A DNA stretch of 64,000 nucleotides. Origin: Butyricimonas muris. GTDB taxonomy: Bacteria; Bacteroidota; Bacteroidia; Bacteroidales; Marinifilaceae. Within the stretch, counting starts at the first letter, position 1, and each line of letters opens with the position of its first letter. Under the pieces are notes generated by a model that had not been told where the DNA came from, ran no database searches, and saw nothing but the letters and a program-made list of their open reading frames with translations. Both the position numbers and the translations under genes were made by a program. Below, piece after piece: positions 16,131 through 24,312 of the stretch. The stretch lies in the NCBI RefSeq assembly GCF_046365375.1, contig NZ_JBKEIT010000001.1, forward strand, positions 558,001 through 622,000, in the 5' to 3' direction.

Positions 16131-16349
16131 CTATTTATGAGTCATACCGGGATATATTGTGTTATTGATGATGCATTTGCCTTCCGCGTAAATGCAATCG
16201 ATTGAAGAAGAGCCTTCTCCTCTTGCAAGGGCTTCGACATTGCGGGAGATGGCCTCTTCTTTTTCAGAAATAGGTGAAAAACTGGTTAATAATCCCGCTA
16301 ATAAACTTATCGCAACGATAATCGTATTTTTTCGGTCTAAGTGTTTCAT
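16131..16349 (-). CDS. NVEALA-family secreted peptide 3
   Basis: 72 aa. Hydrophobic signal or anchor at about 8-25, then the canonical motif NVEALARGEGS at 37-47 and a 25-residue tail with two Cys (C52, C59) ending NTIYPGMTHK. It opens a compact operon of NVEALA3, propeller and DUF1573, with only 8 nt to the propeller start and no intergenic hairpin. The gene is divergent from the histidine kinase at 16433, so the 83-bp gap must hold control elements for both. All three peptides in the window end the motif in GEGS, a candidate recognition or cleavage signature. Confidence 0.88.
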   Translation of the reverse strand: MKHLDRKNTIIVAISLLAGLLTSFSPISEKEEAISRNVEALARGEGSSSIDCIYAEGKCIINNTIYPGMTHK

Positions 16350-16432
16350 ATTTCAAAACTTTTTATTATATTGCATTAATTTAGTTTCGCTGTGTGCAAC
16401 AAAAATATAAATAAAAAACAGGAGGAAGACAA
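16350..16432. promoter_or_regulatory. Divergent intergenic region: NVEALA3 operon / two-component system
   Basis: On the plus strand AGGAGG (16420-16425) sits 7 nt before the kinase ATG, a strong Shine-Dalgarno that is unusual in this phylum. On the minus strand TATTTTTG (16407-16400) matches the -7 box, with TTTG (16433-16430) upstream at a long 22-nt spacing. Both are suggestive only. The regulator's binding site is expected here but not identified. Confidence 0.4.
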
Positions 16433-17893
16433 ATGCAAGTTCATAGAATTCTCATAAAATTGAAACATATAGGAAGCACACCATTATTTAGGGAAACGGT
16501 AATGGCTGTATTGGCTATTGGTTTCGTTATTTTGCTACAATATTGGCTTGTTTATTTGTTGTATACGGGAGAGAATGGAAAAATAAGAGATGAATTGAAT
16601 AGGTCGACTTTATGGAGTATTGGGTACTGGAGTGGACGAGAGGGAATGAAAGTTGATAGTGTCGTGAGATATTGGGGTTATGATGCAAAAACACATGTAT
16701 TGACGATCGGTATTCGTGATAAAGAATATTGTTTCGAGATAGATTCTATAGAAGCCGCTTGGGAGATGGATGCTATTGTTACTTACGACGTGAACTTGCA
16801 GAACCCGATTACCTTGGCTTGTTTGGATTCGTTGGTTAAGCATAGGGCGGAAGAAGTAATCGGTAATCTCTCAATCGCTTTCCGTCGCGTAGATTCATTG
16901 GGCAACACGAAAGAGGTATATCCGCCGGGTAACACGAGGTATATGGATATGGAGGAAGCGGGATACGTGCGATTGGGATATATTAGCGGGGAGAAGGTGG
17001 GAGTGCTTTTTGATTTCACGTGGAAGGATTTTCTATACAGGTTCTGGTGGCAGTTTACCGGGATTATTTTGGTCGGGTCTGTACTCGTGGTGTTGATTGT
17101 ATCTTTTGCCTGTAGGATTTGGAAACAAAGGAAGTTGCGACAATTGCAGGAAGCGTGTTTAAGACAAAGAATGCATGATTTGAAAAGACCCGTGGGAGCG
17201 GTCGAAGGACTATTTCTTCGATTGCAGCGGCAGATTCAGAAGGTTTCGGATAGAGAGAAAGGCGAGATGTGTGATATCGGGTTGGAAAAAGCAGCCATGC
17301 TGAAAAGGGAAATGAGTAACGTGTTGCAGTTGGCGATGTTGATGTACCGCAAACGAGTGGAATGGGTGGATATTTCATTGAAAGAGGAATTGGTAGCGTT
17401 GGCAGCGGAAGAGCAGTTTGCTAACCCGGAAAAGGATATTCGGGTAGAGTTGGATTACAGGTTGCCGAACGTGTTGTTGCTCTCGGAACAGTTCGTGTAC
17501 GCGTTGCGGAATCTGATGGATAATGCGGTGAAGTATTCCGGGGAAACGGTTTTTATAAAAGTAGCTTGTTACCGGGAGGGGAAAGCCCTTGTCGTATCAG
17601 TGACGGACGAGGGGAAAGGTATTGCTAAAAAAGATTTACCTTATATTTTTGAAGAGTATTGGCGAGTTGGTAGGGATGAGAAAGCAAAAGGCTTCGGGTT
17701 GGGATTGGCATCCGTTCAGAAAATTGTGAAAAGGCATAAAGGGAAAGTTCACGTGGAAAGCGAATTGGGAAAAGGTTCCACGTTCACTATAAAATTAGAT
17801 AACTATGGAAAGAAAGATAAAACTTTTGTATGCCGAGGACGAGAAGGAGATGCGGATTACGTACACGGAAATATTATTGGAGCAAGGATTTGA
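16433..17893 (+). CDS. Sensor histidine kinase
   Basis: 486 aa. TM1 at about 23-43, a periplasmic sensor region of about 160 residues with no recognised domain, TM2 at about 207-227, then the kinase core: H-box MHDLKRP (phospho-acceptor H248), N-box LRNLMDNAVKYS (about 360), G1 TDEGKGI, F-box DLPYIFEEYW, and G2 GFGLGLASVQKI. It phosphorylates the adjacent response regulator. The last 29 codons run out of frame into the regulator gene (overlap 17805-17893), well past the normal end of the ATPase domain (GSTFTIKL). It is divergent from NVEALA cassette 3, so a role in sensing or controlling that system is plausible. Confidence 0.93.
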   Translation: MQVHRILIKLKHIGSTPLFRETVMAVLAIGFVILLQYWLVYLLYTGENGKIRDELNRSTLWSIGYWSGREGMKVDSVVRYWGYDAKTHVLTIGIRDKEYCFEIDSIEAAWEMDAIVTYDVNLQNPITLACLDSLVKHRAEEVIGNLSIAFRRVDSLGNTKEVYPPGNTRYMDMEEAGYVRLGYISGEKVGVLFDFTWKDFLYRFWWQFTGIILVGSVLVVLIVSFACRIWKQRKLRQLQEACLRQRMHDLKRPVGAVEGLFLRLQRQIQKVSDREKGEMCDIGLEKAAMLKREMSNVLQLAMLMYRKRVEWVDISLKEELVALAAEEQFANPEKDIRVELDYRLPNVLLLSEQFVYALRNLMDNAVKYSGETVFIKVACYREGKALVVSVTDEGKGIAKKDLPYIFEEYWRVGRDEKAKGFGLGLASVQKIVKRHKGKVHVESELGKGSTFTIKLDNYGKKDKTFVCRGREGDADYVHGNIIGARI

Positions 17894-18503
17894 CGTTTAT
17901 GCCGTGACGAATGGGGATGAGGCATGGGAGGCTTACCAAAAGGATGAATGGGATATATTGTTATTGGATATCGAAATGCCGGAAAAAACCGGGGAGGAAG
18001 TAATCCGGTTGATTCGGGAGAATGATACTCAGGTGCCTATCGTGGTATTTACCGGATACGACCAAGAGGGATTGTCTGTTATGGAAGCGGACGGGGGTGC
18101 GGATGATTACGTGAGCAAGGATTGGTCTGTCAAGGTTTTGGTTGATCGTTTGGGCAAGCGTTTGAAAGACGCGATGAGAAGGGCGGAAAGAGGTGAACAA
18201 CGGGTATTCCGTCTGTCTTCGCGTATGACTTATGACAAGGTTACCAATATTTTGACGATAGACGGTAAGGCGACAAAATTAAAAGGAATGCAGGGGAAAA
18301 TCATGTTGATATTTTGTACGCGCAGAAACGAAGAGATCAAGAGTACGGAATTATGCAAGGAATTATGGAATTTCGACGATGACCTCAAGAAAGGGGAATT
18401 ATCAACATATATATCACAATTGCGAAAGATATTGAAAGCCGATCCCTCTGTTGAAATAGTCAATAATAACGGTTGTTACCTCTTAGTAGTTCCGGATAAG
18501 TAA
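17805..18503 (+). CDS. OmpR-type response regulator
   Basis: 232 aa. The receiver domain (1-120) has the acidic pair in YAEDE, phospho-acceptor D55 in LLLDIEMPEKTG, T in VVFTGYD, and SKDW, where the conserved Lys is present. A winged-helix DNA-binding domain follows at about 135-230 (LKGMQGKIMLIF, LSTYISQLRKIL, NNGCYLLV). The start must be 17805, because the receiver begins immediately (KIKLLYAEDE), which forces an 89-nt overlap with the kinase gene. It probably controls genes nearby, including the divergent NVEALA operon, but no binding repeats were identified. Its 3' end overlaps the convergent ligase-like gene by 21 nt. Confidence 0.94.
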   Translation: MERKIKLLYAEDEKEMRITYTEILLEQGFDVYAVTNGDEAWEAYQKDEWDILLLDIEMPEKTGEEVIRLIRENDTQVPIVVFTGYDQEGLSVMEADGGADDYVSKDWSVKVLVDRLGKRLKDAMRRAERGEQRVFRLSSRMTYDKVTNILTIDGKATKLKGMQGKIMLIFCTRRNEEIKSTELCKELWNFDDDLKKGELSTYISQLRKILKADPSVEIVNNNGCYLLVVPDK

Positions 18504-20249
18504 ACGCATATCTCTTTGCATTTCCTCGACGGCGGAGGAGAATACTTTCGGTTTTTTGTTGATGACGAGGTTGGCGGTGACGATGGCTTTATCGATTTGT
18601 CCGCTTTCGGCGTACATTTTAGCGAGAAGGTAGAGGGGGTAGATTCGGTTGGGAACCATGCGGGATGCCGTGAGGAAGGTGGCTTCTGCCAAGTCGTATT
18701 GTTGCATTGCCTGATAGTTTTTTCCCATGATATTGTAGATCATCGGGTCGGAGGAAAGAACGGCAGCTTCACGAAGTACCCGGTTACTTTGGTCTGGGTT
18801 GTCCGTGCGGGAGAGGCATTGCCCGTACTCGAACAGAAAGGCTGGATGATCTTTCAGAATGGGGTATATCGCCCTGTAATTGTCCACGGTTCGTTTGAAT
18901 ATCTGCATATTAAAATAGATTTGTTCGCTTCTCCAGCGTTTGAATGCTTCTCCGCGTTCTGTTTTTCCCGAGGTGAAGTACCACACGGGAACAAGTAAAA
19001 ACAGGTAGAATATTCCCACTATCCATCGGGGGGACGGGGCGGAAGGCGATGCCGTACATTGTGCCGTGAGTAGCGAGAACAGGATGGCTAACGGCAACAC
19101 GTTGAACGGGTAGGAGAAACAGGAGAAGATGAGAAAAGCGATTAACGCTCCCACGTGTCCCGCTTGTTTGTGTATTTGGGCTCGATAGGCATTCCGGATG
19201 GCGGAGGCGATGATGCCGAGAAAAAGCAATAGCCCGATAAGACCGTTTTCCACGGTGATTTGAATAAACTCGTTGAACGCGGATTCCGGGGCATCGGCAA
19301 CGAGTTCTTCTTGTGGCGTGTAGTTGTCTTGCGTGAAATAGGCTTCCTGCGCTTTCCCGTAAGGTCCGGCGAAGTTTCCGAAACCGGTTCCTGTTACCGG
19401 GTGTGAAGTTATGATGGTTGTGGATACTTTCCAAATTAAAAGACGTCCGTCGGCGGAGCTTTTTTTCATCATGTATGTACCGATCATTAAAATGCCAATG
19501 ACCAGAAAGATGACAATCGTGGCGATAGGGGTAATAACGGGATGCGCCCGATAGAATGCGATGCATTGCTGACGCAGGTGATAATGGTATCCCACTACAA
19601 TTGCACACCCGACGATGGCTGCCACCCATGCACTCCGGCTCATGGTAGCGGGCAGGACGAGAAGGAGGGCGATTACCACGCCGATAGAAATGATATGAGG
19701 CCATTTGTGTGTCGTGAGGGCATAGTGTAAGGCCAGAGGAAAGATAGCGACCAGAAAGCCGGAATAGGGCCCCGGGTTAAAGAATGAACCTGTCAGGTCG
19801 AACTGGTTGTGAAATGAAGGAGTGAGCCCGTATAGCTGTGCCACGCCCCACATCGCCTCGATAAATCCGACAGCCAGAAGGGCGACATTGACGAAGTTTC
19901 CGGAGGAGAAGGAGGTGAGTATCCTGAAAAGGAAATAGGTAACCCCAACGAGCACGAGGATTCCCGCCCGGGCGTGTATTCCTTGCCCGAAGTAGTGCAG
20001 GTTCAGCAGGCTGTACGCTATATAGAGAAATACAAGTAGATCCGTGAGCGTGAAACGGAAAGGACGGATCAATGCCAACAATACACAGGGTATTGCAACC
20101 CAAGGAAGTATCGAGTAGAACCAAAAGATTTTCGCTATACGGTTTTCCAGTTCCCCTCCCGTGATGAATGTAGAGGACAACAATAATAGCGATAAGATGA
20201 AAACAATTGTTCCTAGCGTGTAAGTCTTAATATTCTCCTTCAATAGCAT
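18483..20249 (-). CDS. O-antigen-ligase-fold (Wzy_C-like) membrane protein with C-terminal TPR
   Basis: 588 aa. About ten to twelve membrane segments (residues 12-425), with the ligase-family signature region HPVTGTGFGNFAGPYG and the downstream ESAFNEFIQITVENGLIGLLLF, and an earlier FFNPGPYSGFLVAIFPLAL. The C-terminal part (about 430-588) is soluble and TPR-like (YNIMGKNYQAMQQYDLAEATFL, YPLYLLAKMYAESGQIDKAI). This architecture covers O-antigen ligases (WaaL), polymerases (Wzy) and protein O-oligosaccharyltransferases (PglL). Which one cannot be told here, and no LPS gene cluster flanks it. It sits tail-to-tail with the response regulator and after OM-biogenesis genes. Glycosylation of an exported substrate is a possibility, not shown. 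Confidence 0.8.
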   Translation of the reverse strand: MLLKENIKTYTLGTIVFILSLLLLSSTFITGGELENRIAKIFWFYSILPWVAIPCVLLALIRPFRFTLTDLLVFLYIAYSLLNLHYFGQGIHARAGILVLVGVTYFLFRILTSFSSGNFVNVALLAVGFIEAMWGVAQLYGLTPSFHNQFDLTGSFFNPGPYSGFLVAIFPLALHYALTTHKWPHIISIGVVIALLLVLPATMSRSAWVAAIVGCAIVVGYHYHLRQQCIAFYRAHPVITPIATIVIFLVIGILMIGTYMMKKSSADGRLLIWKVSTTIITSHPVTGTGFGNFAGPYGKAQEAYFTQDNYTPQEELVADAPESAFNEFIQITVENGLIGLLLFLGIIASAIRNAYRAQIHKQAGHVGALIAFLIFSCFSYPFNVLPLAILFSLLTAQCTASPSAPSPRWIVGIFYLFLLVPVWYFTSGKTERGEAFKRWRSEQIYFNMQIFKRTVDNYRAIYPILKDHPAFLFEYGQCLSRTDNPDQSNRVLREAAVLSSDPMIYNIMGKNYQAMQQYDLAEATFLTASRMVPNRIYPLYLLAKMYAESGQIDKAIVTANLVINKKPKVFSSAVEEMQRDMRLLIRNY

Positions 20250-20315
20250 TTTACGTCGTTTTATGCAAAAGTAGGAAAATATATATAATATGTATAATGG
20301 AAAGTTGATAATATT

Positions 20316-21890
20316 CTAAGAATTATCGCTTGCTTCGTCTTCTTCCTCTTCTTGTTTAGGTGGTTGAGGGGTGTTGAAGATGTCGTATTTATCGAGGGGT
20401 TGCAGGTATTTCAACCAGCGGAAATCTTTCAGACGTTCTTCTCTCGGGTCGACAAGGAAGAGGGGAGTCAGGTCACCGTCGGGTTTGTTTATGAAAATGA
20501 TATCTGTCACCCGTCGTTTCTCTATCATGATACGGATGTTGGAACTGGTGGCACGATTGACACCGATAATAGCACCTTGGTCATCCGGGTAGTAAATGGT
20601 TTCGCCACTCCCGTCCACGTATACCATGTATAACTCGTTATCCTTGAAATACCCGGTCATATTTCTTCCTTTGATCTGGTCGAACATTTCGGTATCCCAT
20701 CGTCGTCCGACCATGAAGGCTTTGTTGTTCAAATAGAATTGTTTGATTTGCCCGTTACCCGTGAGCAGTGATATTTTTTCGGCAGTCATCTGGTAACCGG
20801 ATGCCCATGTAACGGGTTCATTGTACAAGGTTACGGTTGAATCTGCGGTCAGGTATACCATAGAGTCACATACGCCTTGTATATCTTGGCTAAAGAATCT
20901 GACCTTATGAAACGCGCGTAGTATTTGATTTTTGGCGGAATCTTGTTCCATATACAGGGTATCGCCGTGCAGGAACAGGGAATCCTGTTTGCTGCAAAGG
21001 ATAAGTAGGGCACTGTCGGTGACGAATGACTGGTTGGTTTCTCGGTTCATCTGGGCGTAATGTCCTTTCACGATCACGTCGTTGACCGAGTCTATCAAAG
21101 TGATGTTCCGGTACAAGTTTGCCATGCCGCTGATACTGTCAATTATCATGGTGTCGCCGTATCCCGTGTAAGTGAGGTGGGTGAGGCGGTTATTTTTATA
21201 CAACTCGGCATGTCCTAAGTTGGAGTCGTACCATCCATCTTCGGAGTAGAGAGTGTTGTTGTCTTCGCCTTTGCCGTAAATATTGGTGGGACCGAGGATG
21301 TACACCAGTTTTGTCTCGGTGTTGTATTTCAATGTATCGGAATAGATATCATAATCGGGGGAAACCACTTTCACGCTATCCTTGAAAAAGGCGAGCTTGG
21401 ATTGCGTGAAGTAGGTGCCTTGTTTGCTATCCAGCGTGTTTACTTCATCTTTCAGGTTACCCCAGTTGAAATAGTACCCGATGTCGAAAATCCCGTCATA
21501 ATCCAGATAATTGGTCTTTAGCGTGATTTGCGGGTCTTTGAGGGTTACGTTCCGGCGTACTTGTATCATTTTTTTGTTCGAGTCATAATACATGTAATCC
21601 CCTGTCATGTGGATACTGTCATTCTTTATGACCCGCACATGCCCGAAGGCTTCAAGGTAATTGGTATCCGGTCGTTCTACTTGATAAAGACTGTCGCACC
21701 ACATGAGTACATCATCGTGCTTCATGTGTACGTTCCCGATAAATTTTCGCAGGCTATTCTGGGTATCCATGCTGAAATTATCGGAATTCAGAATGTTTAC
21801 TTTCGACTTTTTTACTTGTGCCATACCGTTTACGGGGAATAATCCCCATAACACGCATAACATTCCAACCCAAATACCTGCTCTTGCCAT
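20316..21890 (-). CDS. OstA-like periplasmic/outer-membrane LPS-transport protein
   Basis: 524 aa with an N-terminal signal (about 1-25, ending VNGMAQ). Residues about 30-400 carry OstA/LptA-like beta-jellyroll repeats: DSLYQVERPDTNYLEAFGHVRVIKNDSIHMTGDYMYYD, YDIYSDTLKYNTETKLVYILGPT, GHAELYKNNRLTHLTY. Proteins of this type move or bind lipopolysaccharide between the membranes. The C-terminus is acidic and low-complexity (KQEEEEDEASDNS). It follows surA by 27 nt, which fits an outer-membrane assembly operon. Confidence 0.86.
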   Translation of the reverse strand: MARAGIWVGMLCVLWGLFPVNGMAQVKKSKVNILNSDNFSMDTQNSLRKFIGNVHMKHDDVLMWCDSLYQVERPDTNYLEAFGHVRVIKNDSIHMTGDYMYYDSNKKMIQVRRNVTLKDPQITLKTNYLDYDGIFDIGYYFNWGNLKDEVNTLDSKQGTYFTQSKLAFFKDSVKVVSPDYDIYSDTLKYNTETKLVYILGPTNIYGKGEDNNTLYSEDGWYDSNLGHAELYKNNRLTHLTYTGYGDTMIIDSISGMANLYRNITLIDSVNDVIVKGHYAQMNRETNQSFVTDSALLILCSKQDSLFLHGDTLYMEQDSAKNQILRAFHKVRFFSQDIQGVCDSMVYLTADSTVTLYNEPVTWASGYQMTAEKISLLTGNGQIKQFYLNNKAFMVGRRWDTEMFDQIKGRNMTGYFKDNELYMVYVDGSGETIYYPDDQGAIIGVNRATSSNIRIMIEKRRVTDIIFINKPDGDLTPLFLVDPREERLKDFRWLKYLQPLDKYDIFNTPQPPKQEEEEDEASDNS

Positions 21891-21917
21891 GAAAAATAGT
21901 CAATCTTAGATCATCAA

Positions 21918-23255
21918 TTATTTAATCCAACCGTCGTAGTGGAATTTGATGTTTTTGTATTCATCGTCGATATGGATATAGGTATTCGCTTGTCTTTCCT
22001 TGATCCATTTCTCGATAACTTCCTGTTCTTTTTTTCTTTTCAGCCCGTTCTCGAAGCTCATCCAGTCATCTTCAAGATTAGCCGTGTGAGCGGGGTAATA
22101 CGCTTTTATTTTGATGATTTTGTACTCGTCGCCTATTTCTGTTCTGTCAAGGAAGGGTTCGGAGATTTCACCTACTTGCAAGCTGTTTACCTGACGTGCC
22201 ATATCTCCTTTGATTAACTCTTTCGGTAATTTGGAATCCGCGTCGTACGCGTTGAAAAGGAGTCCGCCATTTTTACTGGTTTTTTTATCGGTTGATACCC
22301 AGAAAGCGGCTTCTTCGAATGTCCATTCCCCGTTTTTGATGGTAGTCACCAGACTGTCCAGACGTTGAAGGGCTGCTTCACGGTCTTTTTCTTCAATTCT
22401 GGGGCGTAACAAGATATGACGAACGTTTACTTTATCTCCTTGGCGGTCGATGTATTGGATAATGTGAAAACCGTATTCCGATTCCACGATTTTGGATATT
22501 TTTCCCGGTTTCAAACTGAATGCCGCTTCGGCAAATTCCGGTGTCAATTCGTTCTTGGACATATAACCCAATTCTCCACCTTTAGCAGCGGTTCCCGGGT
22601 CTTCCGAGTAGAGTACTGCCAACGTATTGAATGATTGTTTGCCTTCAAGGATGTCATCGCGGTATTGTCTAAGCAGGTTCCGGATACGTTCTTTTTCCGT
22701 GTCGGCAATTTTCGGTTTAATCACGATTTGTTGTATCTCGTATCTGTCACCCACTTCCGGTAAACTGTCTTTGTTGAATTTGCGGTAGAAATAACGTACT
22801 TCCGAAGGGGTAACCCGAACGTTTTCCACTATTTTCTGTTGCATCCGATTGGTGATCATTTGTTCCCGCATCGGGGTACGCATTTCGTTTTTGATTTCCT
22901 CGTATGATTTACCGAAATAGCTTTCCAGTTTCTCGCGTGAACCGATGTTTCTCACGTATTCTTCCAACTGAGAGTTTAATTGTGCTTCTACCTCTGTGTC
23001 GCTAACAGCAATACTATCTATTTTGGCTTGCGCCATCAATAGCTTCTGAACCAGTCTGTTCTCGAATATTTGAGCTTTGGCATCGGCTTGGTTAGCGATT
23101 GCGCTTCGCGTCTGTTCATGTAAAAAATCGTTCTCGATGTCTGATTTCAACACGATTTCTTCTCCGACCACAGCGATAATCTTGTCAATCACGTTCTTTT
23201 GTGCTGAAGCATAACTAGCTAAAAATAAAAGTATAAGCAGTGATAAATATCTCAT
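21918..23255 (-). CDS. surA: SurA-type periplasmic peptidyl-prolyl isomerase/chaperone
   Basis: 445 aa. Signal peptide 1-18 (ASYASA-Q), a SurA N-terminal chaperone domain (NVIDKIIAVVGEEIVLKSDIEN onwards, to about 165), then two parvulin domains. The first is complete (EIQQIVIKPKI...LYSEDPGTAAKGGELGYMS...GFHIIQYIDRQGD, about 173-275). The second is more divergent (VRHILLRPRI...AAFWVSTDKKTSKNGGLLF, about 277-380). It helps fold outer-membrane proteins, which fits the many SusC barrels encoded here. It lies in a minus-strand run with the PPIase-like lipoprotein upstream and the OstA-like gene downstream. Confidence 0.92.
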   Translation of the reverse strand: MRYLSLLILLFLASYASAQKNVIDKIIAVVGEEIVLKSDIENDFLHEQTRSAIANQADAKAQIFENRLVQKLLMAQAKIDSIAVSDTEVEAQLNSQLEEYVRNIGSREKLESYFGKSYEEIKNEMRTPMREQMITNRMQQKIVENVRVTPSEVRYFYRKFNKDSLPEVGDRYEIQQIVIKPKIADTEKERIRNLLRQYRDDILEGKQSFNTLAVLYSEDPGTAAKGGELGYMSKNELTPEFAEAAFSLKPGKISKIVESEYGFHIIQYIDRQGDKVNVRHILLRPRIEEKDREAALQRLDSLVTTIKNGEWTFEEAAFWVSTDKKTSKNGGLLFNAYDADSKLPKELIKGDMARQVNSLQVGEISEPFLDRTEIGDEYKIIKIKAYYPAHTANLEDDWMSFENGLKRKKEQEVIEKWIKERQANTYIHIDDEYKNIKFHYDGWIK

Positions 23256-23367
23256 AATCCTTTAATAAATTTATACTCAATAAAAACGCTCTAAACTAAT
23301 ACTTTTTCTTCAAATCTAAGAATAATCCGTTCGTTTTCGCTTTTTTATTTTTAATTTTCAAATCCTG

Positions 23368-24210
23368 TTAATAAATTTTGACGTAATCTTTACGTGTTCC
23401 TTCCGCGTTTATGTCTTTCTCTAGGTTTTCCTCGAAGGCTATTTTGCGTTTGTTCAATAATAGTATTTCGATTTCTTTTTTCACGTACCCGAGGGGAGCA
23501 GTTTCGTGTTCTTGGCGAGTTTCGTATATTTTCAGGAAATAGTAATTCTCATCATTTTCCGTTTCTATCAACTCTTTGTTTTTATATTTGGCTTCCCAAT
23601 CACTGCCCGTGATGGGCAACAGGTTCAATATATCGCGCAAGGGTATCCATTGGTCATTGAAGTTATCGTATTTTTTAGCCGAAGTAATGCAATACTCTTC
23701 CAGTGCCGCTTGATCTTTGGCATCTTTCGAGCGGAACCATTTCCGTACGTTGTCAATATTGATAGCCGATTTCGGCAACACGATAAACAATGCCCGCACG
23801 ACGGGAGTGTTGAGTATGAAGTTGAACTTGTTGTTGTCGTAATATTGCGCTATCTCGGCATCGCTGATACCCCGGTCGAGTTTTTGAGCCACGAGTTTCT
23901 CCTTGTATTTATGGATGAGGATGGACGAGGAGTAATCTTCCACTTGCTTGCGGATATTCTTTTCTTCATCGCTTAGATTCTGGATTGCCTTGTGGAGCAG
24001 GAGTTCCTTGGTTATCCAGTTTCTCACGTAACTTTGTGCCATGATCGTGCTGTCTGCCGAGGGGGTGCCGGCGGGGATGATACTATTTACTTCCGAGAGG
24101 AATAAATATTTATCAAATGCTTTGGCAACGAGCTTTTCCTCTTCGGGGAAATTTTCTTTACATGCGCCCAGAAAAAGGGTTATCAACAGTATATATTGTA
24201 ATTTCATCAT
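23368..24210 (-). CDS. PpiC/SurA-like periplasmic lipoprotein
   Basis: 280 aa from ATG 24210 (24207 equally possible). The reading frame extends upstream, but MMKLQYILLITLFLGACKEN provides the lipobox (Cys 17). The chain is helical and charged, with DRGISDAEIAQYYDNNKFNFILNTPVVRALFIVLPKS, typical of the start of a parvulin/SurA chaperone module, but the catalytic parvulin core is not obvious. It is probably a chaperone-type PPIase homologue in the periplasm. It is upstream of surA by 112 nt and divergent from recQ. Such a run of SurA-like genes is common in Bacteroidales. Confidence 0.8.
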   Translation of the reverse strand: MMKLQYILLITLFLGACKENFPEEEKLVAKAFDKYLFLSEVNSIIPAGTPSADSTIMAQSYVRNWITKELLLHKAIQNLSDEEKNIRKQVEDYSSSILIHKYKEKLVAQKLDRGISDAEIAQYYDNNKFNFILNTPVVRALFIVLPKSAINIDNVRKWFRSKDAKDQAALEEYCITSAKKYDNFNDQWIPLRDILNLLPITGSDWEAKYKNKELIETENDENYYFLKIYETRQEHETAPLGYVKKEIEILLLNKRKIAFEENLEKDINAEGTRKDYVKIY

Positions 24211-24312
24211 CTCGCTTGAATTATATTCGGGCGAAAATAATAAAAAGCGATTTAATTCTATCGATTCGTGGCAGTTTTTTCGTGTATTTTGTATTTTTGT
24301 GGAAGATTTCGA

